Shown here: one piece after another, positions 1-9,964 of the stretch
Layout of the letters: each line of letters opens with the position of its first letter
Position numbering within the stretch: position 1 is the first letter of the stretch
NCBI GenBank assembly: GCA_905221605.1
Contig: CAJNDS010000247.1
Span: 253,138-317,137 of the forward strand
Origin: Symbiodinium natans
Lineage: Eukaryota > Sar > Dinophyceae > Suessiales > Symbiodiniaceae
Length of the DNA stretch: 64,000 bases
Direction of reading: 5' to 3'
Program-made: the position numbers and the translations under genes
Notes under the pieces: generated by a model
What the model was told of the DNA's origin: nothing
What the model saw: only the letters and a program-made list of their open reading frames with translations
The model's database searches: none

Positions 1-119
1 AATGGTTTCGGGATTTAGGGTTCCTGGGTTTTTCAAAGCATGTAGTGTCGTAGGAGTGCTTTGGGATTTTCTGGGGAGTTCCGGCTCGGGCCTGAACCAT
101 GACCCTCGCCTTCTCGCAG

Positions 120-443
120 GGCGGAATGCCCCCTGAAAATAGAAACATCCTTTGGGGGGAGTGGGGCTGTTGCGATAGTGGCTCCACGATCCCAGGGTGG
201 CCTCGATGAGGAGGAGGATGACTCCTTTTGGGCATCGACGCACAAATCGTAGCTTGCCCAAGTGCCACCCGGGGCGATGTAGGTGGCAGGTTCACGCAGC
301 AGCCGTGCCTGGAAATGCTTCCCAGGTCAAACGTCAAGGCGGACATCCTCGGCGGTCCAACGCAGGCCGGCTCTGCGATCCTGCAGCAAGCATCGCCGTA
401 TGAAATTGCCACCCGTGAGGCCGCCGATGGAGACAATGATTAA
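120..443 (+). CDS. hypothetical protein, 3'-terminal exons
   Basis: After a probable acceptor (TCTCGCAG) an open frame reads ECPLKIETSFGGSGAV, then an acidic run LDEEEDDSFW. A second piece ends NVKADILGGPTQAG...REAADGDND and a TAA stop at 441-443. The two frames join in phase if a 41-bp GT-AG intron (249-289) is removed, which is very short and so uncertain. No family recognised. The sequence left of 120 looks like intron. Confidence 0.45.
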
Positions 444-677
444 AGGATCCCGTACAGGGCGTCTCACTCGATACCACTACAACAGTGAAGAGGAGGCAAG
501 CGAGCAGAGACCATGATATGGACAGACTTGCACAGGTAAAACTGCCAGGTTGCTTGCGTGCCTGAAGACAGCACGAACAGAAGACTCAGCAGCAAAGCCG
601 ATGAACACTCGGACAGCATGTCGGCTGTCCGAGTGTAAGGGGGGGGGGGGGGGGTTTCGGACAAACTTAGATTTGCA

Positions 678-857
678 ATGACTCTTCGTAAGCCAGGGCT
701 CGACCTTGAAGTCGATGCAGCTGGACATGAGTCTTCTGCTCCGAACTCGCTTGGGAGCTTGGCAGGTACAAAGGGTCCTCTGCTTCCTGCATGCCAGGAT
801 TCACTTGAATTCAGAGGCTCCTCAAACTCGCATGTCGGTCACAGGCTTATTGGCTGA
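678..857 (+). CDS. small hypothetical ORF or exon
   Basis: An ATG-initiated frame of 59 codons (start MTLRKPGLDLEVDAAG, end SHVGHRLIG, TGA stop) shows balanced composition. The frame is open upstream to the poly-G tract at about 641-652, so it may be an exon rather than a complete gene. No family recognised. Confidence 0.35.
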   Translation: MTLRKPGLDLEVDAAGHESSAPNSLGSLAGTKGPLLPACQDSLEFRGSSNSHVGHRLIG

Positions 858-977
858 CCTCTTCTGACCTCCCGCAGCAGGATTGCACAGGCACAAGGAT
901 GCACAACCCACATGGAGCTACAAAAGTCTCTACACCCTAAGCTTCCTGGTGAAACCTTAAAGAACCTGGAGTTGTAG

Positions 978-1247
978 GCTGATGCCCTGCCATTTCTGCG
1001 TTCAAAGCTTACCCACCCATGGGCACGCACAAACCCGCCAGACCCTTGCGCTGCACTCTATCAACGACAGCATCCCTCAACCAAAACCCAACAATCCCAA
1101 GCAAAGGGTATACCTGCCATAAGCTTCATCCACGGGTCCATGACTGCTGCACGGTGTGCTCCGGAGGCACACACTGAGCATGGTTCAGCAAGGCCTCAAG
1201 GTAGGTTACTTACGGTTACGCGAAGGATCGACCTCAGGAAAGTGTAG
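978..1247 (+). CDS. hypothetical protein segment
   Basis: An 89-codon frame opens right after a TAG and runs ADALPFLRSKLTHPW...GIPAISFIHGSMTAARC...RRIDLRKV to TAG at 1245-1247. Composition is mixed and protein-like. The only ATG is internal, so it reads best as a terminal exon. No family recognised. Nothing convincing is seen between 1248 and about 1720. Confidence 0.4.
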   Translation, partial: ADALPFLRSKLTHPWARTNPPDPCAALYQRQHPSTKTQQSQAKGIPAISFIHGSMTAARCAPEAHTEHGSARPQGRLLTVTRRIDLRKV

Positions 1248-1721
1248 GGTTTTGATTTGATTAGATGTCTGGATTAGATGGGCTTTCCGGCTTTCCTGAC
1301 AAGTTCTGAGCAATGAACAACAAGAAATTCTTACAACATCTCAAAACTCTAAGCCCAAAACAACCACTACTTCGTAGAAATTTTCAGACCCCACAGCCTC
1401 ACAGCCTGTGCCTTGGAAGCCAGCGGGTTTAGGGTTCACTGGTTGTAGAAGAACAAGAACAGGGTACAGCACATCTTATTCGGGCATTCTGCCGTTTGGC
1501 ACGCATGAGGAAGCGTCAGAATCCCGCAGGCTACCGCACCTACATCGTGCGCATCGCCTGAGGCACGTCTTCGTACTGACTGTTTTTTAGCAAAAGCAGC
1601 TTGAGTCGATGCTTGCCCTTAGGATGATCTGGAAAGCGTTGAGGCCTGCCTCCTTTTTGTGACGAATAGAGCTATGGGGCTTTTGCACCTGCTGGATCTT
1701 AGGCGTCTTTCTATCGTGATC

Positions 1722-1911
1722 CGGACTTGAACTTGCCTCAAATGAAGAGAACAGGTCAGTGAATCTTGACCCGACAGATGCTGACAGGACGACGGCATCA
1801 CTGGGGCAGAAGCACGTCAGAAACGAAAGCTACACAGCTGCAAGAAAGATGCAACACGCATGCCTTGATGCGGCAGAGCGATGCACAACATGTCAAGACA
1901 ACGGAAGCTAG
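1722..1911 (+). CDS. hypothetical exon
   Basis: The frame reads SGLELASNEENRSVNLDPTD ... SYTAARKMQHACLDAAERC and stops at TAG 1909-1911. Charged and aromatic residues are evenly spread and a Cys pair sits near the end (CTTCQ). It has no ATG start. Probably part of the same transcription unit as the next exon. Confidence 0.4.
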
Positions 1912-1937
1912 ATCAAGCTCACTCACTATCCCTCAAT

Positions 1938-2163
1938 CTCCCGCTGACTGTTGGCTTGAACAGTGATCTTTCGCTTGCTCTGGATATGAGGTCCTGTATT
2001 GAAATAACCCCACCAGGGAAAATAGTTTGGTACAGCCCCGTATGGGGATCTACAAATATAGGGGACCCCTAAATAGTAGGATCCTCTTATACTGAGGACC
2101 CCAATGAGGCACCCCTTATTCTCGTAAACCCCCATATGCTGGGGTTCGGAAAAGCTGGCCTTG
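1938..2163 (+). CDS. hypothetical exon interrupted by a family A element
   Basis: The frame LTVGLNSDLSLALDMRSC then EITPPGKIVWYSPV is cut by the inverted-repeat element at 2043-2134. If the element and one TA target copy are removed, the frame continues CWGSEKLALTL into a telomeric tract. The restored junction VWYSPV-CWGSEKL is seamless. No family recognised; splicing out of the element is inferred. Confidence 0.5.
2043..2134. mobile_element. family A TIR element A1 (introner-like)
   Basis: Ends are TGGGGATCTACAAATATAGG and the inverse of TGGGGGTTTACGAGAATAAG. It is flanked by a TA duplication at 2041-2042 and 2135-2136. The interior has the family motif of stacked GGGGACCCC / GTAGGATCCTC blocks. 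No coding capacity, so non-autonomous. Confidence 0.8.
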
Positions 2164-2203
2164 ACCCTAAGCCCTAAACCCTAAACCCTAAACCCTAAAC
2201 CCT
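2164..2203 (-). repeat. interstitial telomeric tract CCCTAAA
   Basis: About five CCCTAAA units, directly upstream of a small exon. Confidence 0.95.
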
Positions 2204-2204
2204 T

Positions 2205-5200
2205 GTCAGTGGCTTCGCAGAGATTCCACGAGGCAGCGGCGCGAGGCGCGGGAAGCGGCGAGGCTGCAGCGTTTGGCACTGAAGGCTCCCGGTGGGGTTT
2301 AGGGTTTAGGGTTTAGGGTTTAGGGGTTAGGGGTTTAGGGTTTAGGGTTTAGGAGGTTGTTCCCAACCGAGTTTGAGGGCCCAAAGGCCTGAGCCACCCT
2401 ATAACCTATAAACCTGACGAACATGATTCGCGTTATGAGCAAGACTACTCTTAGTTCTTACCGTTACATATTCCGAAATATTGCGAGTATTACTAAATTA
2501 GTGTCATGAGCAGTCTACCAGAATGAACCCTAAAACCCTAAAACCCTAAATCCCTCAAACCCTAAAACCCGAAAACCCTGAATCCCTGAATCCCTAAAAC
2601 CCTAAAACCCTGAAACCCTGAAACCCTAAAACCCTAAAACCCTTATTCCTACTGTTATTGTTGTGAGCCTGGCGCACCAGGCTGCGGCTCGCCGTTCCGG
2701 ACCCTCTGCGGAGGAGCTGCGAGCTGCGACCACAGGGGGCCACACGGGGATGGGGCTTTTCGGTTTAGGGTTTAGGGTTTAGGGTTTAGGGTTTCGGGTT
2801 TCGGGTTTAGGGTTTAGGGTTTAGGGTTTGGGTAACTTTGCACTATACTTGGAGGTTCATGGTACTTATGAACCCAAATTATGACTGTACTTATAACCCA
2901 ATCATACCCAATCATAGCCATGTTGTGGCACCGAAGGGGCTTGGGGATTTTGCACCATAGAAGAATACGAGTCATGCACGAGACCTCGATCGCTTCATGC
3001 AGTCAGCGTAGCCCAGCCTAGCAGGCTGTCATAGGCTGTCACTATAGGGCTTGGCAGCTCGTTGCAGGTAGAGAATGTACCGTGACTTCTGTTTACTTCA
3101 TTTGCTGGGGTTGCGCGGTAAGGCACAGAAGATCGCAGAGAAGGCAGCGGCGCGACGGGCCAAGGCCACCCGCAACCTTTTCATTACATGGCTGTCCCAA
3201 AATAGGGGTACCCCTTGTATACGCTAAAATAGAGTAGGACCCCAAAGGGTGCCCCAAAAGGGTACCCCTATTTTCGGAAACCCCCACATCCTAATTACAG
3301 AGTTTTGGGAAGGTTTGGGCATGGATCACAACCTCAATTGTGCGGTCTTTGCAGTAGCGAATTCACCCTACTTGTGAGCTGTCGCGCGTTTGTTTAGCGG
3401 TCACGCTTTTTCAAAAAAGCATCGCTGAAGATCTAAACCCTGATTCCGACTCTGCTCACATGAACTGTACGTATGTCTGCGTGTATATACATATATGTTT
3501 TTGTATGTACTTGCCTGTTGCTTAACATGTTTTATCTACTTCTGTAGTTTTATGTCTACAAGAATGTGGCAGAATTACCTTTTGAATGCATGTGATATCA
3601 TAATATGCATATACATATATATATATATATATACATATATGTATATATATATATATATGTGTGTACACGTTGCTGCCTCACAATCCTGGTGGATGGTCCT
3701 GTGTCCTCGGCTTGCCCTGCTTACAAACGCCTTACAACCTGTCCGAGATGCTCTTGGAGATCACTAAAAGATCATGGCTCCCATCGATGGGTTTGGGGTT
3801 TAGGGTTTAGGGTTTAGGGTTTAGGGTTTAGGGTTTAGGGTTTAGGGGCTCGCCTATTGGGTCACTGGCGACTGGCTTCTCATGGTTAATGCTCCGATGC
3901 GATTACAATCGGAGTTTCGGAGGCCAGAGACGTTCGTGGACTTGGGCAAAATCGTTTCCTTCTGACATTGCAAGTTGCCCAACGCCAAAACAGTCAAAAG
4001 CTCTTCCTTTCGTGTTCTGAGCTGGTCAGCAAGTCTGACATGTCCATGTGGGAAATGATCTCATGTGACATGTATAACCAAGCACACATGAGAAAGTATT
4101 TCTGCGCAAGCCAGTGGTTCAGGCCTTTCCAAGTTCCGAACGTTTGCACAAAGTCACAAAAGCGCAATAGCCGCTTTTTAGCGTGCGCCTCGGTGCAAAC
4201 TACATCGACCTCAGATTGAGATGCTCGTACGCGAGTTCAAAAGCCCAGAGAATACGGTTTTGTTCCTTCCAAAATGCAAGTAGAGCAAGCTACTGTAGAG
4301 TACTGAAAAATGTCGAGCTGATGCACAGTGACTTTTGTTAAGCGCGACGAGGCCAAAGGTGCAAAACCTGAGGAGGCCGACAAGGAAGCATCCTTGCCAG
4401 GCGCCGAGGCGCTGGCATGAGAGCTTCTCACAAAGCCCCACCTTTAGGGTTTAGGGTTTAGGGTTTAGGGTTTAAACCCTAGACACTAAACCCTGAACCA
4501 TAGACCCAAAACCCTAAATCCTAAACCCTTCCTCCTTCTCTGGTATAGGATAGTGAATTCCCACAAGCTCTGAATCCCAAGACCGACATGAATAGAGAGG
4601 TCCAGGTTAAACCGTGGTTCCCAAGTTCCTTCACAGCCTCATGAACAAGCCTTGGCCTGTGCTTGCAGGCGACCGGCGATCCGGAACCTCCCAAATCGGA
4701 GAAGGAACAGAAGGAGCCCTTTGGGAGCAATTGGTAGCGAAGACGTTTTGGTTGGTTTAAGCGCTCCTTCTGCACATAGGCCCTAAACCCTCAACACTAA
4801 AGGGTACGTACAAGTGGAGCTTTCAGCACCTTAAGGCCGGCTGGTCAAGAAGAAGCCGGACTCACCGCCCAAAACGGGTCCACAGCCGCAGCTTTGCAGA
4901 CAATGGTAGCCATATAGGGTATGTGAGCTTGTTCTTGGGTTTAGGGAGAAAGGGTTTAGGGTTTAGGGTTTAGGGTTTAGGGTTTAGGCTAGGTCAAGGC
5001 AATTCAGAGGGCCGTGTCTGATGCTTAGGTTGAAGACAAGGGGAAGAATCATAAAGAGCCGGCAGCTTGCACGCATTGCTGCTTCGCATCTTGCGACAGA
5101 TGGGGGTTTCCGAATAGGGGGGGGGGGGGGATACCCTTCTTTGGGGGTCCCTTTAAGGGGCTTCTATTTTATTTGGGGTACAAAAGGGGTACTTGAAAGC

Positions 5201-5509
5201 CACCCGGCTCTGTCTCGGCAGGTGAACTCCGAGAGCAGGCAGAGCAAGCTGTGCGCTGAGAACTTGGCGCCCGAGAGCGATGCCGACGAGAAAGGGTCGA
5301 AGGAAGTAGAGAAAAAGACGGACAAGAAGGCGAACGGAGATGCAGGAAAGGAGAAGCAGCAGGATCCGAAGGAGAAAGAAAAGGAGGCAGGCAAGGAGGA
5401 GCAGAAGACTGCAGCTTCGCAGGAAAGGTCGCCTAAACGAAAGCGAAAGACCAGAGAGGAGGAGCTCGCGTTGCATATCGCGTTGCATATTGGAAGCACT
5501 TCAACCTGA
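2205..5509 (+). CDS. multi-exon Lys/Glu-rich hypothetical protein
   Basis: At least eleven small coding blocks on one strand: 2213-2290 (RFHEAAARGAGSGEAAAFG), 2677-2745 (AAARRSGPSAEELRAATTG), 3107-3192 (GKAQKIAEKAAARRAKATRN) continuing after element A2 as LITEFWEGLGMDHNLNCAVF, 3672-3790 (YNLSEMLLEITKRSWLPSM), 3848-3945 (AYWVTGDWLLMVNAPMRLQ), 4219-4283 (EMLVREFKSPENTVLFLP), 4339-4422 (VKRDEAKGAKPEEADKEAS), 4672-4733, 4842-4907, 5025-5098 (VEDKGKNHKEPAACTHCC) and 5221-5509. The last block is strongly charged (KKTDKKANGDAGKEKQQ, PKRKRKTREEEL) and ends at TGA 5507-5509. Introns between blocks carry telomeric tracts or family A elements. Whether all blocks belong to one gene is inference. Low-complexity charge suggests a nuclear or nucleic-acid-associated protein, but no family is recognised. 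Confidence 0.45.
2296..2352 (+). repeat. interstitial telomeric tract TTTAGGG
   Basis: About eight TTTAGGG units with two variants, immediately downstream of the exon ending near 2290. Confidence 0.95.
2525..2643 (-). repeat. degenerate telomeric tract CCCTAAAA
   Basis: Mostly 8-bp CCCTAAAA units with CCCTGAAA/CCCTGAAT variants, upstream of the exon at 2677. Confidence 0.9.
2762..2831 (+). repeat. interstitial telomeric tract TTTAGGG
   Basis: About nine TTTAGGG/TTTCGGG units directly after an exon. Confidence 0.95.
3193..3286. mobile_element. family A TIR element A2 (introner-like)
   Basis: Left end TGTCCCAAAATAGGGGTACC mirrors right end GGGTACCCCTATTTTCGG followed by AAACCCCCA. Flanks are GC and CA, so any target duplication has diverged. 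Removal joins NLFIT to LITEFWEGL in frame. Confidence 0.75.
3603..3662. repeat. TA/CATATA microsatellite
   Basis: Alternating TA with CATATA interruptions, about 60 bp, inside an intron. Confidence 0.9.
3790..3848 (+). repeat. interstitial telomeric tract TTTAGGG
   Basis: About eight near-perfect TTTAGGG units between the exons ending near 3790 and starting near 3848. Confidence 0.95.
4443..4529. repeat. inverted telomeric tract, TTTAGGG then CCCTAAA
   Basis: Four TTTAGGG units run straight into CCCTAGA/CCCTAAA variants, forming a head-to-head inverted repeat that could fold into a hairpin. Confidence 0.9.
4936..4988 (+). repeat. interstitial telomeric tract TTTAGGG
   Basis: Five perfect units preceded by one broken unit. 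Confidence 0.95.
5101..5200. mobile_element. degenerate family A element A3
   Basis: Left end TGGGGGTTTCCGAATAGGGG matches the family terminus. The right half is decayed and a G-run interrupts the left half. It lies between two charged exons. Confidence 0.6.
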
Positions 5510-5751
5510 TGACATGAGAACCATGAATCCGTCCCTGTCTTCCCTTGAGATCCGCACAGGACACCGAGGACAAGAAGGAAGGCTAGACCATACTGCAGAA
5601 TGGGGTTTACTATGATACAATATCGTGTGGGACTCTCTTTAATGTGTTCCCCCCCTGAACAGTCGAAGCTGATTTGGGTCCTCTTCAGACGGTCGTTCCC
5701 CAGTATTTTATATGGTTTTTTTTGAAAAGGATGAGTTCATGTGAATTAAAA

Positions 5752-5935
5752 AGGTTGGGTGACCCCCAGCAATTGATCTTCAAGGCGCACCACGCGAAAG
5801 ATTCTTATGACGCTTTGAAGACTTGACTTAAGAGCGGACCCACCCTTGACCCCCAAACTGTCACAGGATCCTGAAGTAGCCCGGCAAAACGCGACTTCAT
5901 AGAGGAAGCCCCTACCAGAGGGGGTCACTCAGCTC
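5752..5935. mobile_element. TIR element, separate family E
   Basis: Left GGTTGGGTGACCCCC and right GGGGGTCACTCAGC are imperfect inverted repeats about 180 bp apart, in a stretch without a gene after the stop at 5509. No transposase is present. Confidence 0.5.
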
Positions 5936-6110
5936 CGAAGGTGGGCTCACCAACCCGAAGCCCTTGAGTATCATTATATACCTCCGTAGAATCAAAATTC
6001 ATCATGATGGTTCGAATTAACATTGCCTAAGGAAAGAAAGCCACACACATCATTCGTATGCCTGAACCCTCAAACACTCTCTTGAAGATGCTGACTTGCT
6101 CCTTGCAGCA

Positions 6111-6162
6111 CCCTAAACCCTAAACCCTATAAGCCCTAAACCCTAAACCCTAAACCCTAAAC
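6111..6162 (-). repeat. interstitial telomeric tract CCCTAAA
   Basis: About seven units with one AT insertion, just before an exon. Confidence 0.95.
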
Positions 6163-6167
6163 GCAGC

Positions 6168-7673
6168 AGGCAGAAGATCCCGAGACAGGCGGCGGCGAGC
6201 CGAGGAGCCGAGACCGCTTTGAGGGTGGAAAGGCGTGCAGGTTTAAGGTCTATAGGGGTTCAGGGTTTGGGGTTTGGGGGCTTCAAGGGTTAGGGGTTTA
6301 GGGTTTAGGGGGTTCAGGGTTTAGGGGTTCAGGGTTTGGGGGTTCAGGGTTTGCGGCTTCAGGGTTTGGGGTTCAGGGTCTCGGGGTTCCGGGGTGATGT
6401 GTGGACATGCATCAGATGCTCAAAGACATGCGACGCTGCAGGATCACAATGGCAGACGGCCCAGCGTCCGAAGAGGACTCTGCTTCGCAAAGGGTTGAGA
6501 GTGTCAGAGAGAATTGCTGGGAGCTTGGGCTGAAACTCCTTCAAGGACATGGGCGCCATAGGAGAAGACACGACAGCAGGGAAGGCGGCGAAAGGAAGGC
6601 CGGTAAATACAGAAACATCACATCCCTTCTTGCTCTGAGTCTGGTTGCTCCAGGGTGCCAGAGACAAGAAGAGCCGGAAGGATGCCAGCAGGTCACAGCA
6701 CAGCCGATGAGATCATGTGCTGCTTTGTGTGTGCTTTCTCAGCTCGACCCGGTAGACAAAAATGGGTTCTGGCAATGCAACGCTGTAGTTAGGGGCCCGG
6801 TGCGCCGGGAAGCTCTGAGGGCTTCTATTTTGAGGCAAGCCATGTAGCATGCCTCATACCATTTCGACAGGTCGCGGTCTGCAAAAAGACCTGCCAGACG
6901 GGCCGCGGACTTTGTGTCGCATAGGGTCAGAAATCGGTGTGGAGTTTGGACTGCCCTGGCATGTCTTGGAAATGAGACTTTCCCGAGATTTATCGGCTGA
7001 GGCCAACGCCATCTCTCCACCAAAGCCTGCCAAAGCTCGTCCAGCAGTTGGAGCACGAGTTCGGGTTTTGACCGAAAACGAGGACAAAGAAGGCCTCTAC
7101 TACGACGACGATCGAGTTGCTGGGCAAGCAAGAGCATGATATTATAGCATGATGCCGAACTAAAATGCAGGCTCTTGTTGATCTTGTTGGCACTGTGATG
7201 CACTGATATCTGAAAATCAGGTTGGCATGAAGGGTATGACCGGACGAATTATCGAAGACGATACTTCCGAGCAGCCTTTTCGAGTAAAGCTCCGAAACGG
7301 GAAGCTCTCCTGGTTCAAGGAAGCCTGGATAGAGGACGCGAGTTGGGGTTCAAGGTCTTACAGATGGGAATGTAGGAGTGCCCAATTCCCACCATGAAGA
7401 GACTGAGAGGGCCCAATGAGGGTGTGCTTCCTCGCCCTTCTCTCTTCACGCAAATCAAGGAGCTCGACGGTGGGCCTGCCTCCCAAGTTGCGCGTGTTCG
7501 CACATGGGACATGGGGTCGACCTCTTAATGCCCAGAGGGTCTATATTTCAAAGCGAAACGCCTAGGTCATCCTCTTCGAGCTCATCGTCGTCTTCTTCAG
7601 ACTCTTCCGGCGAGTCGGCCCAGGACGTGCTTGGCCCGCAAGGAGTGAAGAAGCGGCAGGCGAAACATCGCTG
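6168..7673 (+). CDS. multi-exon protein with an SH3-like barrel and Ser-rich tail
   Basis: Coding blocks: 6168-6240 (AEDPETGGGEPRSRDRFEGG), 6407-6545 (MADGPASEEDSASQRVESV), 6548-6600 (DMGAIGEDTTAGKAAKG), 6653-6696 (GARDKKSRKDAS), about 6990-7090 (AVGARVRVLTENEDKE), 7213-7345 (GMTGRIIEDDTSEQPFRVK then NGKLSWFKEAWIEDA), 7424-7522 (PSLFTQIKELDGGPASQVAR) and 7563-7673, a Ser run then DSSGESAQDVLGPQGVKKRQ and TGA at 7671-7673. The VGARVRVL ... GMTGRII ... FRV-L-NGK-SWF pattern resembles the small beta-barrel (KOW/MIB-like) repeats frequent in dinoflagellate proteins; that assignment is from memory of the pattern. The intron after DKE may use a GA-AG pair. Confidence 0.5.
6256..6390 (+). repeat. 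degenerate telomere-like tract (TTTAGGG/TTCAGGG)
   Basis: Twelve or so GGGTTT/GGGTTC variants, following the exon ending near 6240. Confidence 0.85.
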
Positions 7674-7800
7674 ACCGTCCCATGAGCTCATGGTGGCTAC
7701 CCGGATTTGTGCCGAGGCATCTGGCAATGGACAGAGTCCAGGTGAGGAGGCAGCGATCAGAATCGAGCGCTTGAGCTCCTGGAACACGTTCCAGAGCATG

Positions 7801-7838
7801 GGTTTAGGGTTTAGGGTTTAGAGTTTAGGGTTTGGGGT
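7801..7838 (+). repeat. interstitial telomeric tract TTTAGGG
   Basis: Five units, two with substitutions. Confidence 0.9.
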
Positions 7839-7882
7839 ATCATGATACTGCCGACATCTGCCGATGCCCTTCCTGCCCAGGC

Positions 7883-9916
7883 TGTGGCCTTCGCATGGGA
7901 GAAAACTCCAAAGAACCTGCCAGCAGCTGGCCTGGCCCGCCTCAGCGAGTGTTGAGCTGTGCCGTAGGACCGCCATAGGCTTCTCGGTTAAAGGGCTTGC
8001 TCATGGTAGTATACTCTCTCTATATATATATATGTATGTTACAATATTTATATATATATATATATATACTCGCTATACTATGTGTACTTTCTATCAATAG
8101 GAAAAAGGACTCGCTGCAAACCTTGTGGGCAGTTTTGTTCCCTTGGCCAGGCTGCCTATGCCCTCAACGGGGCCGGGAGCATCTCGCCACTTGCCGCCGA
8201 GGCAGATACATCTCCGGAACGTTTCTGTTTGTTGCTGTTTGAGCATTTAACACGAATTTTAAGGAGAGGTCAACTTCTAGGCCGGTCATGTCCGTCTCTG
8301 CTGACAGGTGGAGACGTTCCTGGCGACTGCAAATGTTGCCGGGCACCCAAGACCTCGAGTGACCCCTTGGTGCCTCACCATCCTCTGTGCGGTTGCCGGT
8401 ATCCTGCGCCAGTCGAAAGCCTTTGAAACAAGGATGGAGAGGCCGCTCAACGCTTGCGAGTCATGCCTGCCCATCAGCAACGAATGGTCATGGAGTCCGC
8501 TGCCCAACACTTCCGCCTCAACTTGTAGCGAGAGATAGTCAGTCCCGTTATCCTCCTAGAATCTCCTGGACTTAGTCGCGGGCCAATAGCTGGAAGCAGA
8601 GCACCTGCAGGGGCACCTGCCTAAGAGCAATCCGGAGACCAGCAATGGCCCACCTTGTGTTTCAAACCTAGTTGATTTTTTAGGTGCTGGTCGCTCGAAT
8701 CCGCGATGCTGAGCTGGGACGTGCAGGGCCAGGATATGCCAAACCCGAAACCCTAAACCCTAAACCCTAATTTAAACCCTTTTCGCTTTGTTCTTCTTGG
8801 GGGGGGGAGGGGTTTTCATCGTCACAGAGTGATCGCGGCCCTAAACCCTGCGAGGAGCCTTGGGTGCAATTCCAATGAACGGTGGCCCGCCATCTTCCAA
8901 TCCTGAGATTGAGAAGCTGATCTCAAAGCGGCGACCCCAACTTGCTTTAGCTTTACCCAAAGGCTCCTATGTAGTACCTTTTTGGGGTAGTATACCAGAA
9001 TCCTCTATAACTAATTAACCCGAAAAGGAACTGCATTGGAGTTTTTTGGGTTGATTCTAAGATTCTAAGGCCAGGGGTTCTGGGGTTTGGGAATGGTTTT
9101 GGCTTAGGATGTACAATGATTCGACAGGTGGAGCTTGGATGTCAAGGCCTCATGGATGTTGCGGAGCTTGCCACCCGCATGTAACTCAGTTGCTCCACCG
9201 CGTCTTGGGCTGTGTGAGGGCTTTGGGTTGGGCGCCATGATGCCACATGAATACCGTTCTAAGCCTGGACCTAGGACAAGCACGAGCTGGCATTGAAGAT
9301 ATCGGTAGAGAAGGCCCCGCTGCCTCAGGAAGTCGGTTCACATCGAACGAACTGCTTGGACGTAACGTCTTTCGCCAGGCCCGAAATCCTTCGGCCTATG
9401 TCATCACCCAGCTGAACTCGCGAGCCTGGCAAGTATGTTGCATCTGCAAGTAGTGGCGACAGGGGTTGGCCACAAAAAGGCACTGACTCAGGGTGATGGC
9501 CGAATGCGCTAGACCATGCAAGCTAGACCCACTAGGGACATCTAGGAAGCCACAGGCCCGATGGTCAAGTAAGATGCAGCAGAACTGCGCAGTCGCTTTG
9601 CCAGGCTGTTTGGCGGAATTCAAGGCATTCAGGACAGTGGCTTCTTGATTGATTGTGGCACTTCGAGAAGTGCGTGAATAGCATAGTTCGGGGCCTCTTC
9701 CTGCACGAAGATCTTCGTGGGATTCAACCGACTGTTCAACTCACCTTGAGCATACGCATACAGGGGGCCCCAAGGCCGTACTATGATCATCGTGGTATGA
9801 AGATCTCCCATTCACCGCTGCGCTTTCTGCTTCCCGCGCCCTTCAATCTGAGAACTTACAAAAACGTTACAAATCCGACACCAAATGGCCCCTTGAGCGT
9901 ACCACGAAAGTGTTAA
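7883..9916 (+). CDS. multi-exon hypothetical protein
   Basis: Coding blocks: 7883-7950 (AVAFAWEKTPKNLPAAGLAR, after a pyrimidine-rich acceptor), about 8105-8240, 8308-8538 (frame from a probable acceptor: VETFLATANVAGHPRPRV, 77 codons), 8688-8745 (VARIRDAELGRAGPGYAK), 8853-8945 (NPEIEKLISKRRPQLALALP), 9129-9183 (VELGCQGLMDVAELATRM), 9247-9430 (MNTVLSLDLGQARAGIED, donor GTATGT at 9431), 9593-9675 (RFARLFGGIQGIQDSGFL) and 9690-9916. The helical, Ala/Leu-rich pieces suggest a repeat protein, but nothing is recognised. Grouping into one gene is inference. Confidence 0.4.
8019..8072. repeat. TA microsatellite
   Basis: Two TA-rich runs separated by TGTATGTTACAATATT, intronic. Confidence 0.9.
8741..8781 (-). 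repeat. interstitial telomeric tract CCCTAAA
   Basis: About four units after an exon; a poly-G run follows at about 8799. Confidence 0.9.
8946..9056. mobile_element. family D element (related to A)
   Basis: Shares the ACCTTTTTGGGGTAGTA core and a following AATCCTCTAT block with the element at 57840-57960. Ends are decayed. It follows the exon ending RPQLALALPK. Confidence 0.45.
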
Positions 9917-9964
9917 CATGCTTTAACTGTAACTGTAAAGTGCTCCCGTATTTGACACTCAGAT

